From Spirochaetes bacterium ADurb.Bin110 (GTDB lineage: Bacteria > Spirochaetota > Spirochaetia > Treponematales > Rectinemataceae): a DNA stretch of 41,673 bases. The notes under the pieces were generated by a model, which was not told where the DNA came from, did not search any database, and was given only the letters and a program-made list of their open reading frames with translations. This document shows positions 1 to 7,463 of this stretch, one piece after another (the first letter of the stretch is position 1; each line of letters begins with the position of its first letter). The stretch is from NCBI GenBank assembly GCA_002070755.1, contig MWDY01000174.1:1-41673 (forward strand), given 5' to 3'. Made by a program: the position numbers and the translations under genes.

Positions 1-138
1 AGCCTGTTCTAGCGATGAAATGAACTGATCTCGGTCGTAGAGAGTTACACCGATGTGGTAGGTCTTCTGAGCGAACACCGAACCTACGGCAAAGGTAATG
101 ACAAGGATGGTGAGCATCAATTTTTTCGCGACACTCAT
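1..138 (-). CDS. Periplasmic sugar-binding protein of an ABC importer, N-terminal fragment
   Basis: Only the first 46 codons are in the window; the gene runs off the left edge. The start is the ATG at 138, preceded by a perfect AGGAGG at 143-148. The protein begins with a basic n-region (SVAKK), a hydrophobic stretch and a cleavage-like VFA-Q, then KTYHIGVTLYDRDQF, the first beta strand typical of type I (ribose/galactose-like) solute-binding proteins. It lies 51 bases behind the dehydrogenase in the same direction, so the two are probably one operon for uptake and oxidation of a sugar or cyclitol. The substrate cannot be told from this fragment. Confidence 0.7.
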   Translation of the reverse strand, partial: MSVAKKLMLTILVITFAVGSVFAQKTYHIGVTLYDRDQFISSLEQA

Positions 139-189
139 AATGCCTCCTGAAGAAAGAATTTGTCTGTGGCAAGCAACGCTCGCCATTTA

Positions 190-1203
190 TTACATATAAA
201 CTACTTTTCCTTTCTTGAATGATTCTGTCATGGCCATAGCAATACGGGTCGCAGCTGTACCATCGCGCGCGATTATCTCTGGCTTACGTCCTTCTAGGAT
301 ACTTTCGACAAATTCACGGGCTTCAGCTATGAAGGCTTCCTCGAAGCGCTCATAAAAATCACGTATGCAATCGCTGTGTACTCCCATGGAATCGAATACC
401 TCGACTCGGTTTCTTCGTGGAGTCATACCTATTTTGAGAATGCCTTTAGAACCGACTATTTCAGTGTGAGTATCGTGCCCGTGAAAGGCGGTTCTACTTG
501 CAGAAAGAATTGCCATAGCACCATTTTCGAATGTTGCAAGACAGACTGTATTATCGGCATCTCCCAATTTGGCGAATTCCGGATGAACATAACTTGCACC
601 CTTTGCATAGATTTCTTTTATCTCTGAGCCAATGAACCAGCGAGCAAGATCGATATCGTGTACATTCATATCGAGAAAAATTCCGCCGCCTGTCTTTACG
701 AACTCCAGTTGGAATTCTGCATATTCGTCGAGATCGCATGTCTGAGAACGCACCAGGAAGGGAGTACCAATCGCACCAGTCGCAACTAACTCCTTTGCAT
801 ATCGATATGAAGGATCAAAACGCCTCACAAACCCGACTAGGAAAACCTGGTCATTGTGGTTTTGTACTGCATGCTCTATTTCAGCACATTCCTTTAGAGT
901 TAGACCCATAGGCTTTTCTACGAACACATGAAACCCATGCTCGAGAGCTGCTTTTGCTTGTGAAGCATGGAATGCCGAGGAGCTAGCGATCCATACAGCA
1001 TCGATATCGGCATGGGCAAGCATATCCTCAAAAGACAAAAAGAGCTGAGGAATCTCTAGTTCGTTTTTTGCCCATTGAAGCTCGGCTTCATTTAACGAAC
1101 ATACTGCTCGCAGATTTGCTTTAGGTACAACATTGGCAAGGTTAAATGCATGGCGTTTGCCAAGCCTGCCCAAGCCGACAATACCTATCTTCACTTTTTC
1201 CAT
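190..1203 (-). CDS. Gfo/Idh/MocA family dehydrogenase, inositol 2-dehydrogenase-like
   Basis: A 337-residue NAD(P)-dependent oxidoreductase of usual family length. The N-terminus has the Rossmann motif VGLGRLGKRHA (about residues 9-19). The family signature EKPMGL, with its catalytic lysine, is near residue 97. The GGGIFLDMNVHDIDLARW segment near residue 172 carries the conserved Asp/His pair of inositol and scyllo-inositol dehydrogenases. The closest fit is IolG/MviM-like enzymes that oxidise a cyclic polyol or sugar at a ring carbon. It is followed by a sugar-binding protein gene and preceded by a LacI-type double operator, consistent with a substrate-induced catabolic operon. The exact substrate is not determined. 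Confidence 0.85.
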   Translation of the reverse strand: MEKVKIGIVGLGRLGKRHAFNLANVVPKANLRAVCSLNEAELQWAKNELEIPQLFLSFEDMLAHADIDAVWIASSSAFHASQAKAALEHGFHVFVEKPMGLTLKECAEIEHAVQNHNDQVFLVGFVRRFDPSYRYAKELVATGAIGTPFLVRSQTCDLDEYAEFQLEFVKTGGGIFLDMNVHDIDLARWFIGSEIKEIYAKGASYVHPEFAKLGDADNTVCLATFENGAMAILSASRTAFHGHDTHTEIVGSKGILKIGMTPRRNRVEVFDSMGVHSDCIRDFYERFEEAFIAEAREFVESILEGRKPEIIARDGTAATRIAMAMTESFKKGKVVYM

Positions 1204-1282
1204 AAAAATATACTCAATCCCCTCGGTTACCAGATCAATAGAATGTCTAAATATGGCTAGAGGTCTGCTTTAATTAAGAATT

Positions 1283-1312
1283 CTATTATTGATTTGCCTC
1301 CGATTAGTGCAA
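1283..1312 (-). promoter_or_regulatory. Probable promoter of the dehydrogenase operon
   Basis: On the minus strand TTGCAC (1307-1312) and TAATAG (1283-1288) are separated by 18 bases, resembling a sigma-70 promoter. The -35 hexamer overlaps the left edge of the LacI-type palindrome, so a bound repressor would block polymerase. The hexamers are imperfect and the site is inferred. Confidence 0.4.
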
Positions 1313-1334
1313 ACGTTTTCAGAAAACGTTTGCA
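1308..1334. promoter_or_regulatory. Double LacI-family operator, 27-bp perfect palindrome
   Basis: TGCAAACGTTTTC at 1308-1320 is mirrored exactly by GAAAACGTTTGCA at 1322-1334 around a central A at 1321. Each arm contains its own 8-bp palindrome AAACGTTT (1311-1318 and 1324-1331), the core recognised by many LacI/GalR-family repressors. The arms are 13 bp apart centre to centre. It lies about 105 bp upstream of the dehydrogenase start. No LacI-family gene is in the window. Confidence 0.7.
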
Positions 1335-1716
1335 TATAGCAACGATATTATCAGTCCATTTTCCGAATCTGTCAAATAATTTTTATTTTAGCTGACAATT
1401 ATTTTTGATTGATGATTTGGACAATATAGCGAGATTTTGTACGATAAAACAAAATGATCTTGTGAGCCAAATATCAGAAGCTTGTTTTTCGTGCACTTTA
1501 TGGAACTATTATATCTCTTATTATATTATTATACAATATCTTAGCTCTTATTCAGGAGCCCCTATGTCCATAACAGCATCCTGCTAATAGTTACATTTCA
1601 TGATCTAATAAAATAATTTTTGGTAGCTCAATAGACGCTTGAAGGTTGCCAATCTTTAGTGTTGCGAAGCAATGAAAAAGCTATGACGGACCTATAAAAC
1701 AATTGCGGTAAATATC
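1335..1716. other. AT-rich non-coding stretch
   Basis: No convincing gene is seen here. Composition is markedly more AT-rich than the flanking genes, with runs such as ATTATATTATTATACAAT. An open frame of 60 codons at 1405-1587 has no good ribosome site and no recognisable protein features. The stretch separates two divergently transcribed units. Confidence 0.5.
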
Positions 1717-1745
1717 TTGACATCTATTATGCCTTGGGCTATATT
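1717..1745 (+). promoter_or_regulatory. Strong sigma-70 type promoter of the metal-resistance operon
   Basis: A consensus -35 TTGACA at 1717-1722 and a -10 TATATT at 1740-1745 are separated by exactly 17 bases. They lie 58 bases before the regulator start codon. Confidence 0.75.
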
Positions 1746-1750
1746 AAGTT

Positions 1751-1786
1751 AAATAATTGATCAACTAAGCAATCGTTTAATTGAGC
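1751..1786. promoter_or_regulatory. Possible ArsR/SmtB operator
   Basis: Just after the -10, an AT-rich stretch contains the perfect palindrome TTGATCAA (1757-1764) and two similar AATTGA-containing segments. Position and composition fit an ArsR/CadC autoregulatory site, but the long imperfect 12-2-12 symmetry of known sites is weak here. Confidence 0.35.
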
Positions 1787-1803
1787 TTTTTGGGGGTCCT
1801 GCC

Positions 1804-2154
1804 ATGACTGACGATCTATGCAGCCAATACAGCATAACCTGCGGACCAGAGGCCGATAAGCTTCGAAACTCGATCATGGATATCGCAGGGGTCTCGGAGA
1901 TATTCAGAGCGCTGTCGGATGAGACACGGACTAGGATTCTCTATCTTATTTCGCAGCGTGAATTGTGTGTCTGTGATCTCGCTTTTCTCTTAGATATGAC
2001 CCTACCGGCAGTTTCGCATCATCTTAGATTTCTGAGGGCGATGCGCCTTGTAAAAGCAAGAAAAGAAGGTAAAAACGTTTTTTATAGCCTTGATGATAAT
2101 CATGTGCTCGCTCTCATCGAGCAGGCAAAAGAGCATTATATCGAGCGCAATTAG
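1804..2154 (+). CDS. CadC-like ArsR/SmtB metal-sensing repressor
   Basis: A 116-residue winged-helix repressor. The ELCVCDLA motif carries Cys55 and Cys57 at the start of the recognition region, and Cys6 and Cys13 lie in the N-terminal arm. That set matches the alpha3N thiolate site of CadC, which senses Cd, Pb or Zn. The C-terminal helix also keeps Asp98, His100, His111 and Glu114 with the spacing of the alpha5 zinc site of SmtB/CadC. PAVSHHLRFLRAMRLV is the DNA-recognition helix. It is transcribed just ahead of the metal ATPase (67-base gap) from a strong promoter, as expected of an autoregulated efflux operon derepressed by metal. Confidence 0.88.
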   Translation: MTDDLCSQYSITCGPEADKLRNSIMDIAGVSEIFRALSDETRTRILYLISQRELCVCDLAFLLDMTLPAVSHHLRFLRAMRLVKARKEGKNVFYSLDDNHVLALIEQAKEHYIERN

Positions 2155-2221
2155 AGTCAACTTTCATGGACCATAAACCTTACTCGAAAAATCGAGGATC
2201 TGAAAGCCAAGAGAGGTTTCT

Positions 2222-4359
2222 ATGATCGAACAGCGAGAGAATGAGCATCTATGTTTGATCTGTAAAGAAGATAGACAGAAAAAGATTAGCGAAAGGCAGG
2301 AAGCTCATGAGGATTTAGAGCAGCCCGAGGTGCTCGATGCGACGCTCAAAAGGTCCAAGTCGACGGCTAGAGAGCCCGAGGCGCTAAAAGAGCCCAAGGA
2401 GAATAAAATTTCAAATAGAACTCTTGCAAGAATTGTTCTCGCCGCGGTTCTTTTTCTTATAGGCGTGATCTTCAATAGTGCGCTCCACGCGACACCATTT
2501 TCGATAGCCGAATACGCTGTGCTCGTTCCTGCCTATCTGCTCGTTGGAGGTCCTGTTCTCTTGGCTGCTTTTCGAAATATACGCCATGGCAAAGTCTTCG
2601 ATGAGATGTTTTTGATGAGCATTGCTACTATAGGCGCGATGATAATTCATCAGTTGCCAGAGGCCGTTGGAGTCATGCTTTTCTATGCGGTCGGAGAATA
2701 TTTGCAAGACTTAGCTGTCGATCGTTCCAGAGGCTCGATTGCGGCTCTCATGGATCTTCGGCCTGAGTCAGCAAGGATTTTCGAAAAGAAGGAGGGATCC
2801 AAGGAAGCTGACGAGCTCAATAAAATCGACGGTCTAGAAGATAGCGGAACAGGCATTCGCAGACTTGTCTCTCCTGAGGAAGTCTCTGTTGGAGCGCTGA
2901 TCGAGGTATTGCCAGGGGAGAGGATTCCTCTCGATGGCGAGGTGATGGAAGGATCTTCTGCGGTAGACACTTCCTCTCTTACAGGCGAGTCCATACCAAG
3001 GAATGTGAGCCCAGGAGACAAGGTATTGGCCGGCTTTGTAAACGATGGAGGCAGACTCCTTGTACGTGTAGAGAAAGGGTTTGGCCAGACGGCTGCAGCT
3101 CGGATTCTCGAGTTGGTGGAGGAGGCTGAATCTAATAAGGCTCCCACCGAGAAATTCATAAGCCGTTTTGCTGCAGTATACACACCAGTTGTTGTAGGCA
3201 TTGCCGCTATTATTGCCATTGTTCCTCCCATCGTCCTACCGAGCCCTTCTTTTGGGGCTTCTTTGTCTAAATGGGTCTATAGAGCTCTTGTTCTTCTTGT
3301 AATATCTTGCCCCTGTGCTCTTGTTGTTTCTATCCCGTTGGGCTATTTCGGGGGGATAGGCAGCGCCGCTCGCAAGAAGCTTCTTATAAAAGGGGCTAAT
3401 CATATGGATACGCTTGCAAAGGTCGATACGATCGTTTTCGATAAAACAGGAACGCTGACGGAAGGACGCTTTTCAGTGCTCGAAGTCGTGCCCCGCAATG
3501 GCTTTTCGAGGGAGCAGCTTCTTTTATGGGCTTCAGCTGCGGAATCAAAATCCATGCATCCCATTGCTCGTTCTATTTGCGCGGCGCGTTCTATAGATGC
3601 CGGAGCGATTTCGAAAGAGCAAGAAGCCGAAGATATCCAAGAGATTAAAGGCTTTGGCGTGATTGCTAGGGTAGGTGGTCATGAAATCATCGTGGGCAAT
3701 GATCGGTTTCTCCATAAAGAGGAGATTATCCATGAGGATTGCGATGTCGATGGCACGGTTGCGTATGTTATTGTCGATCGAAGCTATGCCGGCTACCTTG
3801 TTATTGCGGATGCAATCAAGCAGGGTGCTATCGAAGCCATTGCATCTTTGAAACAATTAGGATTACGCAAGACAGTGATGCTCTCTGGCGATGCCGCATC
3901 GGTAGCCCAAAAAGTAGCGAAAAGGCTCGGTATCGATGAGTTCTACGCCGAACTCCTGCCGGATCAAAAAGTTGCACAGCTCAATAAGCTCAAAGAAGAC
4001 CCAAAAAAGATGGGTCTATAGTCTTTGTGGGCGATGGAATGAATGATGCGCCAGTTCTAGTCCACGCCGATCTGGGTATTGCAATGGGTGGCCTCGGTTC
4101 CGATGCGGCCATCGAAGCTGCGGATGTTGTGGTAATGGATGACGACATCAGGAGGATTCCACTCGCCGTGCGCATAGCTAAATTCACTCGCAAGATTGTG
4201 CTTCAGAATATCCTTTTTGCTATTTCGGTAAAGGGAGCATTCATAATACTTGGGGGCATTGGTGTGGCCAATATGTGGGAAGCAGTGATCGCCGATGTCG
4301 GCGTGTCGCTCTTGGCTGTTATGAATTCGCTGCGGACGAACGGATATAGATATTCGTGA
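2222..4359 (+). CDS. Zn/Cd/Pb-type P1B ATPase, read through a -1 frameshift
   Basis: Metal-exporting P-type ATPase of about 712 residues if both frames are joined. The first frame (2222-4021) contains the actuator motif SLTGES (Thr254), the transmembrane metal motif CPC (Cys363, Cys365), the phosphorylation motif DKTGTLT (Asp407) and the HP motif MHPIARS. It stops at TAG 4019-4021, just before the essential hinge. The next frame resumes exactly with VFVGDGMNDAPVL and runs through the last membrane helices to 4359. There is no classical GMxCxxC metal domain; the N-terminus has only CLIC, followed by a charged linker, and about 30 extra residues lie in the actuator domain. The CPC type and the CadC-like neighbour point to soft divalent metals rather than Cu(I). 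The start has AGAGG six bases upstream. The break may be programmed, a mutation, or a sequencing indel. Confidence 0.85.
4003..4009 (+). other. Slippery heptamer A AAA AAG at the ATPase frame break
   Basis: In the upstream frame the codons are CCA AAA AAG, so the heptamer A AAA AAG is in the register used for -1 frameshifting in E. coli dnaX. Slipping back one base gives GAT GGG TCT ATA GTC TTT GTG GGC, which continues into the conserved hinge. The zero-frame stop follows 9 bases later. No clear upstream Shine-Dalgarno stimulator is visible, and only a weak GGCG/CGCC stem (4030-4033 with 4049-4052) lies downstream. Confidence 0.6.
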
Positions 4360-4441
4360 ATTTGGAATGTCCATAAGCCAATTGGCAAAGGCCAAGGATT
4401 ATTCGCTCTGGCCGACAACGATAAGTTTTGATGGTGTTCTC

Positions 4442-4501
4442 TTTGTATTTATTTTGACAGCGCTCTCTTTATACCTATTTTGATTTGTATTTATTTTGAC
4501 A
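4442..4501. repeat. Short direct repeats between convergent genes
   Basis: TTTGTATTTATTTTGACA occurs twice without mismatch (4442-4459 and 4484-4501). A degenerate copy, TTTATACCTATTTTGA, lies between them at 4468-4483. The last copy covers the stop codon of the AbrB-like gene. Confidence 0.6.
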
Positions 4502-4979
4502 AAATTGCCGCCAATAGCGGCGTAGCGACGAGAACGAGCACAATTCGCAGCACCTGAAATGCCGAGGAAATTGCCGTATCGGCTCCAGCCTCCACAGCGG
4601 TAATAGCCATTCCGCTTATGCCGCCTGGTGCGGTGCTATACATTGCCGTCAGCAGATCGATGTGGAAAAACCGATTGAGAATGAAAGATAAACCTGTGGT
4701 GAACGCCAATAGCGCTACAACATATCCAAGAGCCACTGGAATCACTTCCGGCCTTTGTTTTAGCGACTCTACATTTGATGTTGCCACCAAAACATATGCC
4801 ACAAGTAGCTGCGAAATCACCGAGACAGATCCACTGCTGGGGACATTGCCGCCTACAATTCCCTTAACAATAAGGCCAAGGATTAGCCCCCCAGTAAGGT
4901 AGCCAGAAGGCAGTTTGAGTTTGCTTCCTATCCAAGCTCCTACCAGAATTGCGGCAACAATGATTATCTTTTCTTTCAT
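4491..4979 (-). CDS. AbrB-family half-size membrane transporter
   Basis: 162 residues, almost wholly hydrophobic, with five or six membrane helices. The pattern LPSGYLTGGLILGLIVKG near the N-terminus and STAPGGISGMAITAVEAGAD near residue 118 match the duplicated AbrB membrane module (not the AbrB DNA-binding protein). Full family members of about 350 residues carry two such modules; this one has a single module and may act as a dimer. It is the last gene of the tctCBA-citEF run, 19 bases after citF. Such genes are often seen with tripartite tricarboxylate transporters, but their substrate is not known. Confidence 0.75.
   Translation of the reverse strand: MKEKIIIVAAILVGAWIGSKLKLPSGYLTGGLILGLIVKGIVGGNVPSSGSVSVISQLLVAYVLVATSNVESLKQRPEVIPVALGYVVALLAFTTGLSFILNRFFHIDLLTAMYSTAPGGISGMAITAVEAGADTAISSAFQVLRIVLVLVATPLLAAILSK
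4498..4521 (-). terminator. Possible terminator of the tct-cit operon
   Basis: On the minus strand GCCGC-TATTG-GCGGC is followed by AATTTTG. The hairpin is formed by the last codons of the AbrB-like gene. The stem is only 5 bp and the T run is short, so the call is weak. Confidence 0.35.
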
Positions 4980-4998
4980 AGAGCCCCCAGCAACGCTT

Positions 4999-6564
4999 TT
5001 ATCTGATTTTTCTTATTGAATCTATGATGGTCCCATCGCGGTATTCCACAACCCCGACTATCTCATCCTCAAAGGGCACTTCATCGGGAATTCCCGTAAT
5101 GGTCTCGATATCTTCTTTAAGCTTAAGGATATCCTTGATAGGAAGGCCGGAATCCTTTAATCGAGCTATGAGATCTTCTCGTTTTGGATTAACGGCAATA
5201 CCCCTCTCGGTAACGATTACATCGACGGTTTCTCCTGGCGTTACGACGGTCTGTACTCTTTCCTTTATAGAAGGCACGCCGTTGCGCATTGAAGGAATTG
5301 TGATCAGCGAAAGCTTTGCCCCGGCGGCAGTATCCGAATGACCTCCGGATGCTCCACGCAAAATGCCGTCATGGCCCGTCAAGACATCGACATTGAAATC
5401 GATATCGACATCTAGCGCAGCGAGCACGACGACATCGAGATCGTTGACAAGACAGCCTTTATTGAATGGATTGGCGTACCATGAGGCGTCTACTTCCATG
5501 TGGTTCGGATTGTGTAGAATTGAGTTGGTGACGGCAGCATCGAAGCTTTGTACGTCAAAGAGTGTCTTGAAGAGGCCCTCTTTGAGCATATCTGCCATGT
5601 AGCCAGTTATTCCTCCTATGCAATAGCTGCCCTTTATGGAGTTGGCTTTCATGTAATCGCGCACATAGCGTGCGACCGCTAGACTTGGACCACCTCCGCC
5701 CGTTTGGAACGAGCAGTCGTTCTTCAAATATCCTGAGGCCTTGATGACCTTGAACGCAAGCTCGGCGATATATAACTGTAAGGGATCTCTAGTTATTCTG
5801 GTGGCGCCTGTTGCTATCTTGGCAGGGTCGCCTATTGAATCGATGAGGACTACCTGATCGACGAGATACTGAGGGACACTTATCTTAGGGGAGAGAGGAT
5901 AATCGACAAGATTGTCGGTTATTGCAATTACATGGCGAGCATAGCGAGCGTCCACCATCGCATAGCCGAGAGCGCCGCATGCTGTATTTCCAATTACTCC
6001 AGTCATGTTTCCAAGTCGGTCGCACGCTGGTGCACCGAGGAATGCAACATCGATCTTGAGGCTACCTTCTTCGATTGCCCGCGCTCGACCACCATGGCTT
6101 CGTATTATAGCTGGGCTCTCCAGAAGGCCATTCGAAATGGCTTTGCCGACCTCGCCCCGGACTCCAGATGTGTTTAGCCTTGTAACTACGCCCTTTTTTA
6201 TGGCATCAGCGACGCAATCATGTGAGTCGCCCAGTGAAGAAGGCGCAAGGGTCAGATCCCTAAAACCCATTTTCTCAAGCTCGGACAATACAAGGCCGAC
6301 TATTGCATCGCCATTTCTGAGATGGTGATGGAAGGAAATCGTCATGCCATTCTGCAAACCAGAGCGCTCTATTGCTGCTCGCAGGTTTGAGGCTACTTTA
6401 TTGGTGCTTATGGCCGGTACTCTTCGAGAGACCGGAGAGGCTGTCCACAAAAAGGAACCGTCGAGTCTTGCATAAGCTCCTGAGAATGGTGTCATGGCTC
6501 CCAGACCAGGAATCTCTGTAGGAACAAGCCTGCCGAGCGAGTTGTGTACACAACGATAGTTCAT
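4999..6564 (-). CDS. citF: Citrate lyase alpha subunit (citrate CoA-transferase)
   Basis: 521 residues, the normal length for CitF. The alpha subunit swaps the acetyl group on the acyl carrier protein for citrate, forming citryl-ACP, which CitE then cleaves. Recognisable family segments are SFHHHLRNGD near residue 77, SHGGRARAIEEG near residue 157, SFQTGGGGPSLAVARYV near residue 285 and GHDGILRGASGGHSDTAAGAK near residue 400. The start codon overlaps the citE stop by four bases (ATGA), so translation is coupled. The acyl carrier and ligase genes lie in the opposite, rightward operon rather than alongside as in the usual citCDEF order. Confidence 0.95.
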   Translation of the reverse strand: MNYRCVHNSLGRLVPTEIPGLGAMTPFSGAYARLDGSFLWTASPVSRRVPAISTNKVASNLRAAIERSGLQNGMTISFHHHLRNGDAIVGLVLSELEKMGFRDLTLAPSSLGDSHDCVADAIKKGVVTRLNTSGVRGEVGKAISNGLLESPAIIRSHGGRARAIEEGSLKIDVAFLGAPACDRLGNMTGVIGNTACGALGYAMVDARYARHVIAITDNLVDYPLSPKISVPQYLVDQVVLIDSIGDPAKIATGATRITRDPLQLYIAELAFKVIKASGYLKNDCSFQTGGGGPSLAVARYVRDYMKANSIKGSYCIGGITGYMADMLKEGLFKTLFDVQSFDAAVTNSILHNPNHMEVDASWYANPFNKGCLVNDLDVVVLAALDVDIDFNVDVLTGHDGILRGASGGHSDTAAGAKLSLITIPSMRNGVPSIKERVQTVVTPGETVDVIVTERGIAVNPKREDLIARLKDSGLPIKDILKLKEDIETITGIPDEVPFEDEIVGVVEYRDGTIIDSIRKIR

Positions 6565-7463
6565 AGTTCTGCCACCTCCATTCCAGCAAGTCTTGCAAGT
6601 TCGATAGTTCGCAGCGCCTGGGACACAACGGGGGCATCCACCATGCGCCCATCTACCGCTATTACGCCTAGACCTCTCTGTTCGGCTTCCTTGGCGGCCG
6701 TGACAATCTTAATTGCTTTTGCAAGTTCTTTTGGATCCGGAGTATAGACTGAATTAATGACAGAGACCTGCGATGGGTGTATGGCAGCTTTTCCGCTGAA
6801 TCCAAGGGCAAAGCTGAGCTCTGTCTGGGCTCGTATACCTTCGAGATCATTGACATCGGTAAAGACCGTATCGAAGGCCTGCAACCCATATGCTTTTGCG
6901 GCTATGATGACAGCGCTCTTCGCGTAGAGTAGCTCATAACCCTCTTTTGTGGCGCGTATGCCTAGATCGGCCGCTAAATCCTGTCCGCCGAGAGTCAGTC
7001 CAACAAGCCGTGTTGATGACGCCGCAATCGAATTTACATTTACTATCGCGTGTGCGGTTTCGAGCATGGCCTGAATACCTATTTTACCCTTTGGTAGACC
7101 GTTTATCTCTTCGAGTCTTGATATCAATTCATCAGCGGCGAGCACATCGGCTGCTGAATCTACCTTAGGCAAACGTATTGCATCTGGACCAACCGGGACA
7201 ATCTCTTCCATATCTTGCTTGAAATAGGGAGTGTCCCGTCCATTTATGCGCACTATTATGCTTATATCACCAAAATCGAAGTTGCGAAGGGCATGTTTTA
7301 CAAGTTTGCGCGCAGCATCTTTTTCGGAAATCGAAATCGAATCTTCGAGATCAAAGATAACGGCATCTGCGCCATAGATTGTACAATTTTGCAACATGCT
7401 CGGATGATTGCCCGGGATGTAGAGTAGAGAACGCATGGGGTGGTTCGGAAGTACTTTACTCAT
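6561..7463 (-). CDS. citE: Citrate lyase beta subunit (citryl-CoA/ACP lyase)
   Basis: 300 residues, the normal length for CitE, a TIM-barrel lyase of the HpcH/HpaI superfamily. It splits citryl-ACP into oxaloacetate and acetyl-ACP. RSLLYIPGNHPSML is the N-terminal signature. FDLEDSI carries the acidic Mg-binding residues, RINGRDT the substrate arginine and METAHA the second metal ligand. It overlaps both tctA upstream and citF downstream by four bases, so the transporter and lyase subunits are made from one message. Confidence 0.95.
   Translation of the reverse strand: MSKVLPNHPMRSLLYIPGNHPSMLQNCTIYGADAVIFDLEDSISISEKDAARKLVKHALRNFDFGDISIIVRINGRDTPYFKQDMEEIVPVGPDAIRLPKVDSAADVLAADELISRLEEINGLPKGKIGIQAMLETAHAIVNVNSIAASSTRLVGLTLGGQDLAADLGIRATKEGYELLYAKSAVIIAAKAYGLQAFDTVFTDVNDLEGIRAQTELSFALGFSGKAAIHPSQVSVINSVYTPDPKELAKAIKIVTAAKEAEQRGLGVIAVDGRMVDAPVVSQALRTIELARLAGMEVAEL

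Noticed and set aside
1405..1587. A 60-codon plus-strand frame
   Set aside because: It lies in very AT-rich DNA, has no ribosome site and shows no protein-like pattern.
2683..3231. A 182-codon minus-strand frame
   Set aside because: It is the antisense shadow of the ATPase coding frame and its translation is Ser/Pro-rich noise.
4027..4359. A separate small gene starting at GTG 4027
   Set aside because: The GTG is the valine just before the conserved hinge motif and no ribosome site precedes it; the segment is the C-terminal part of the ATPase.
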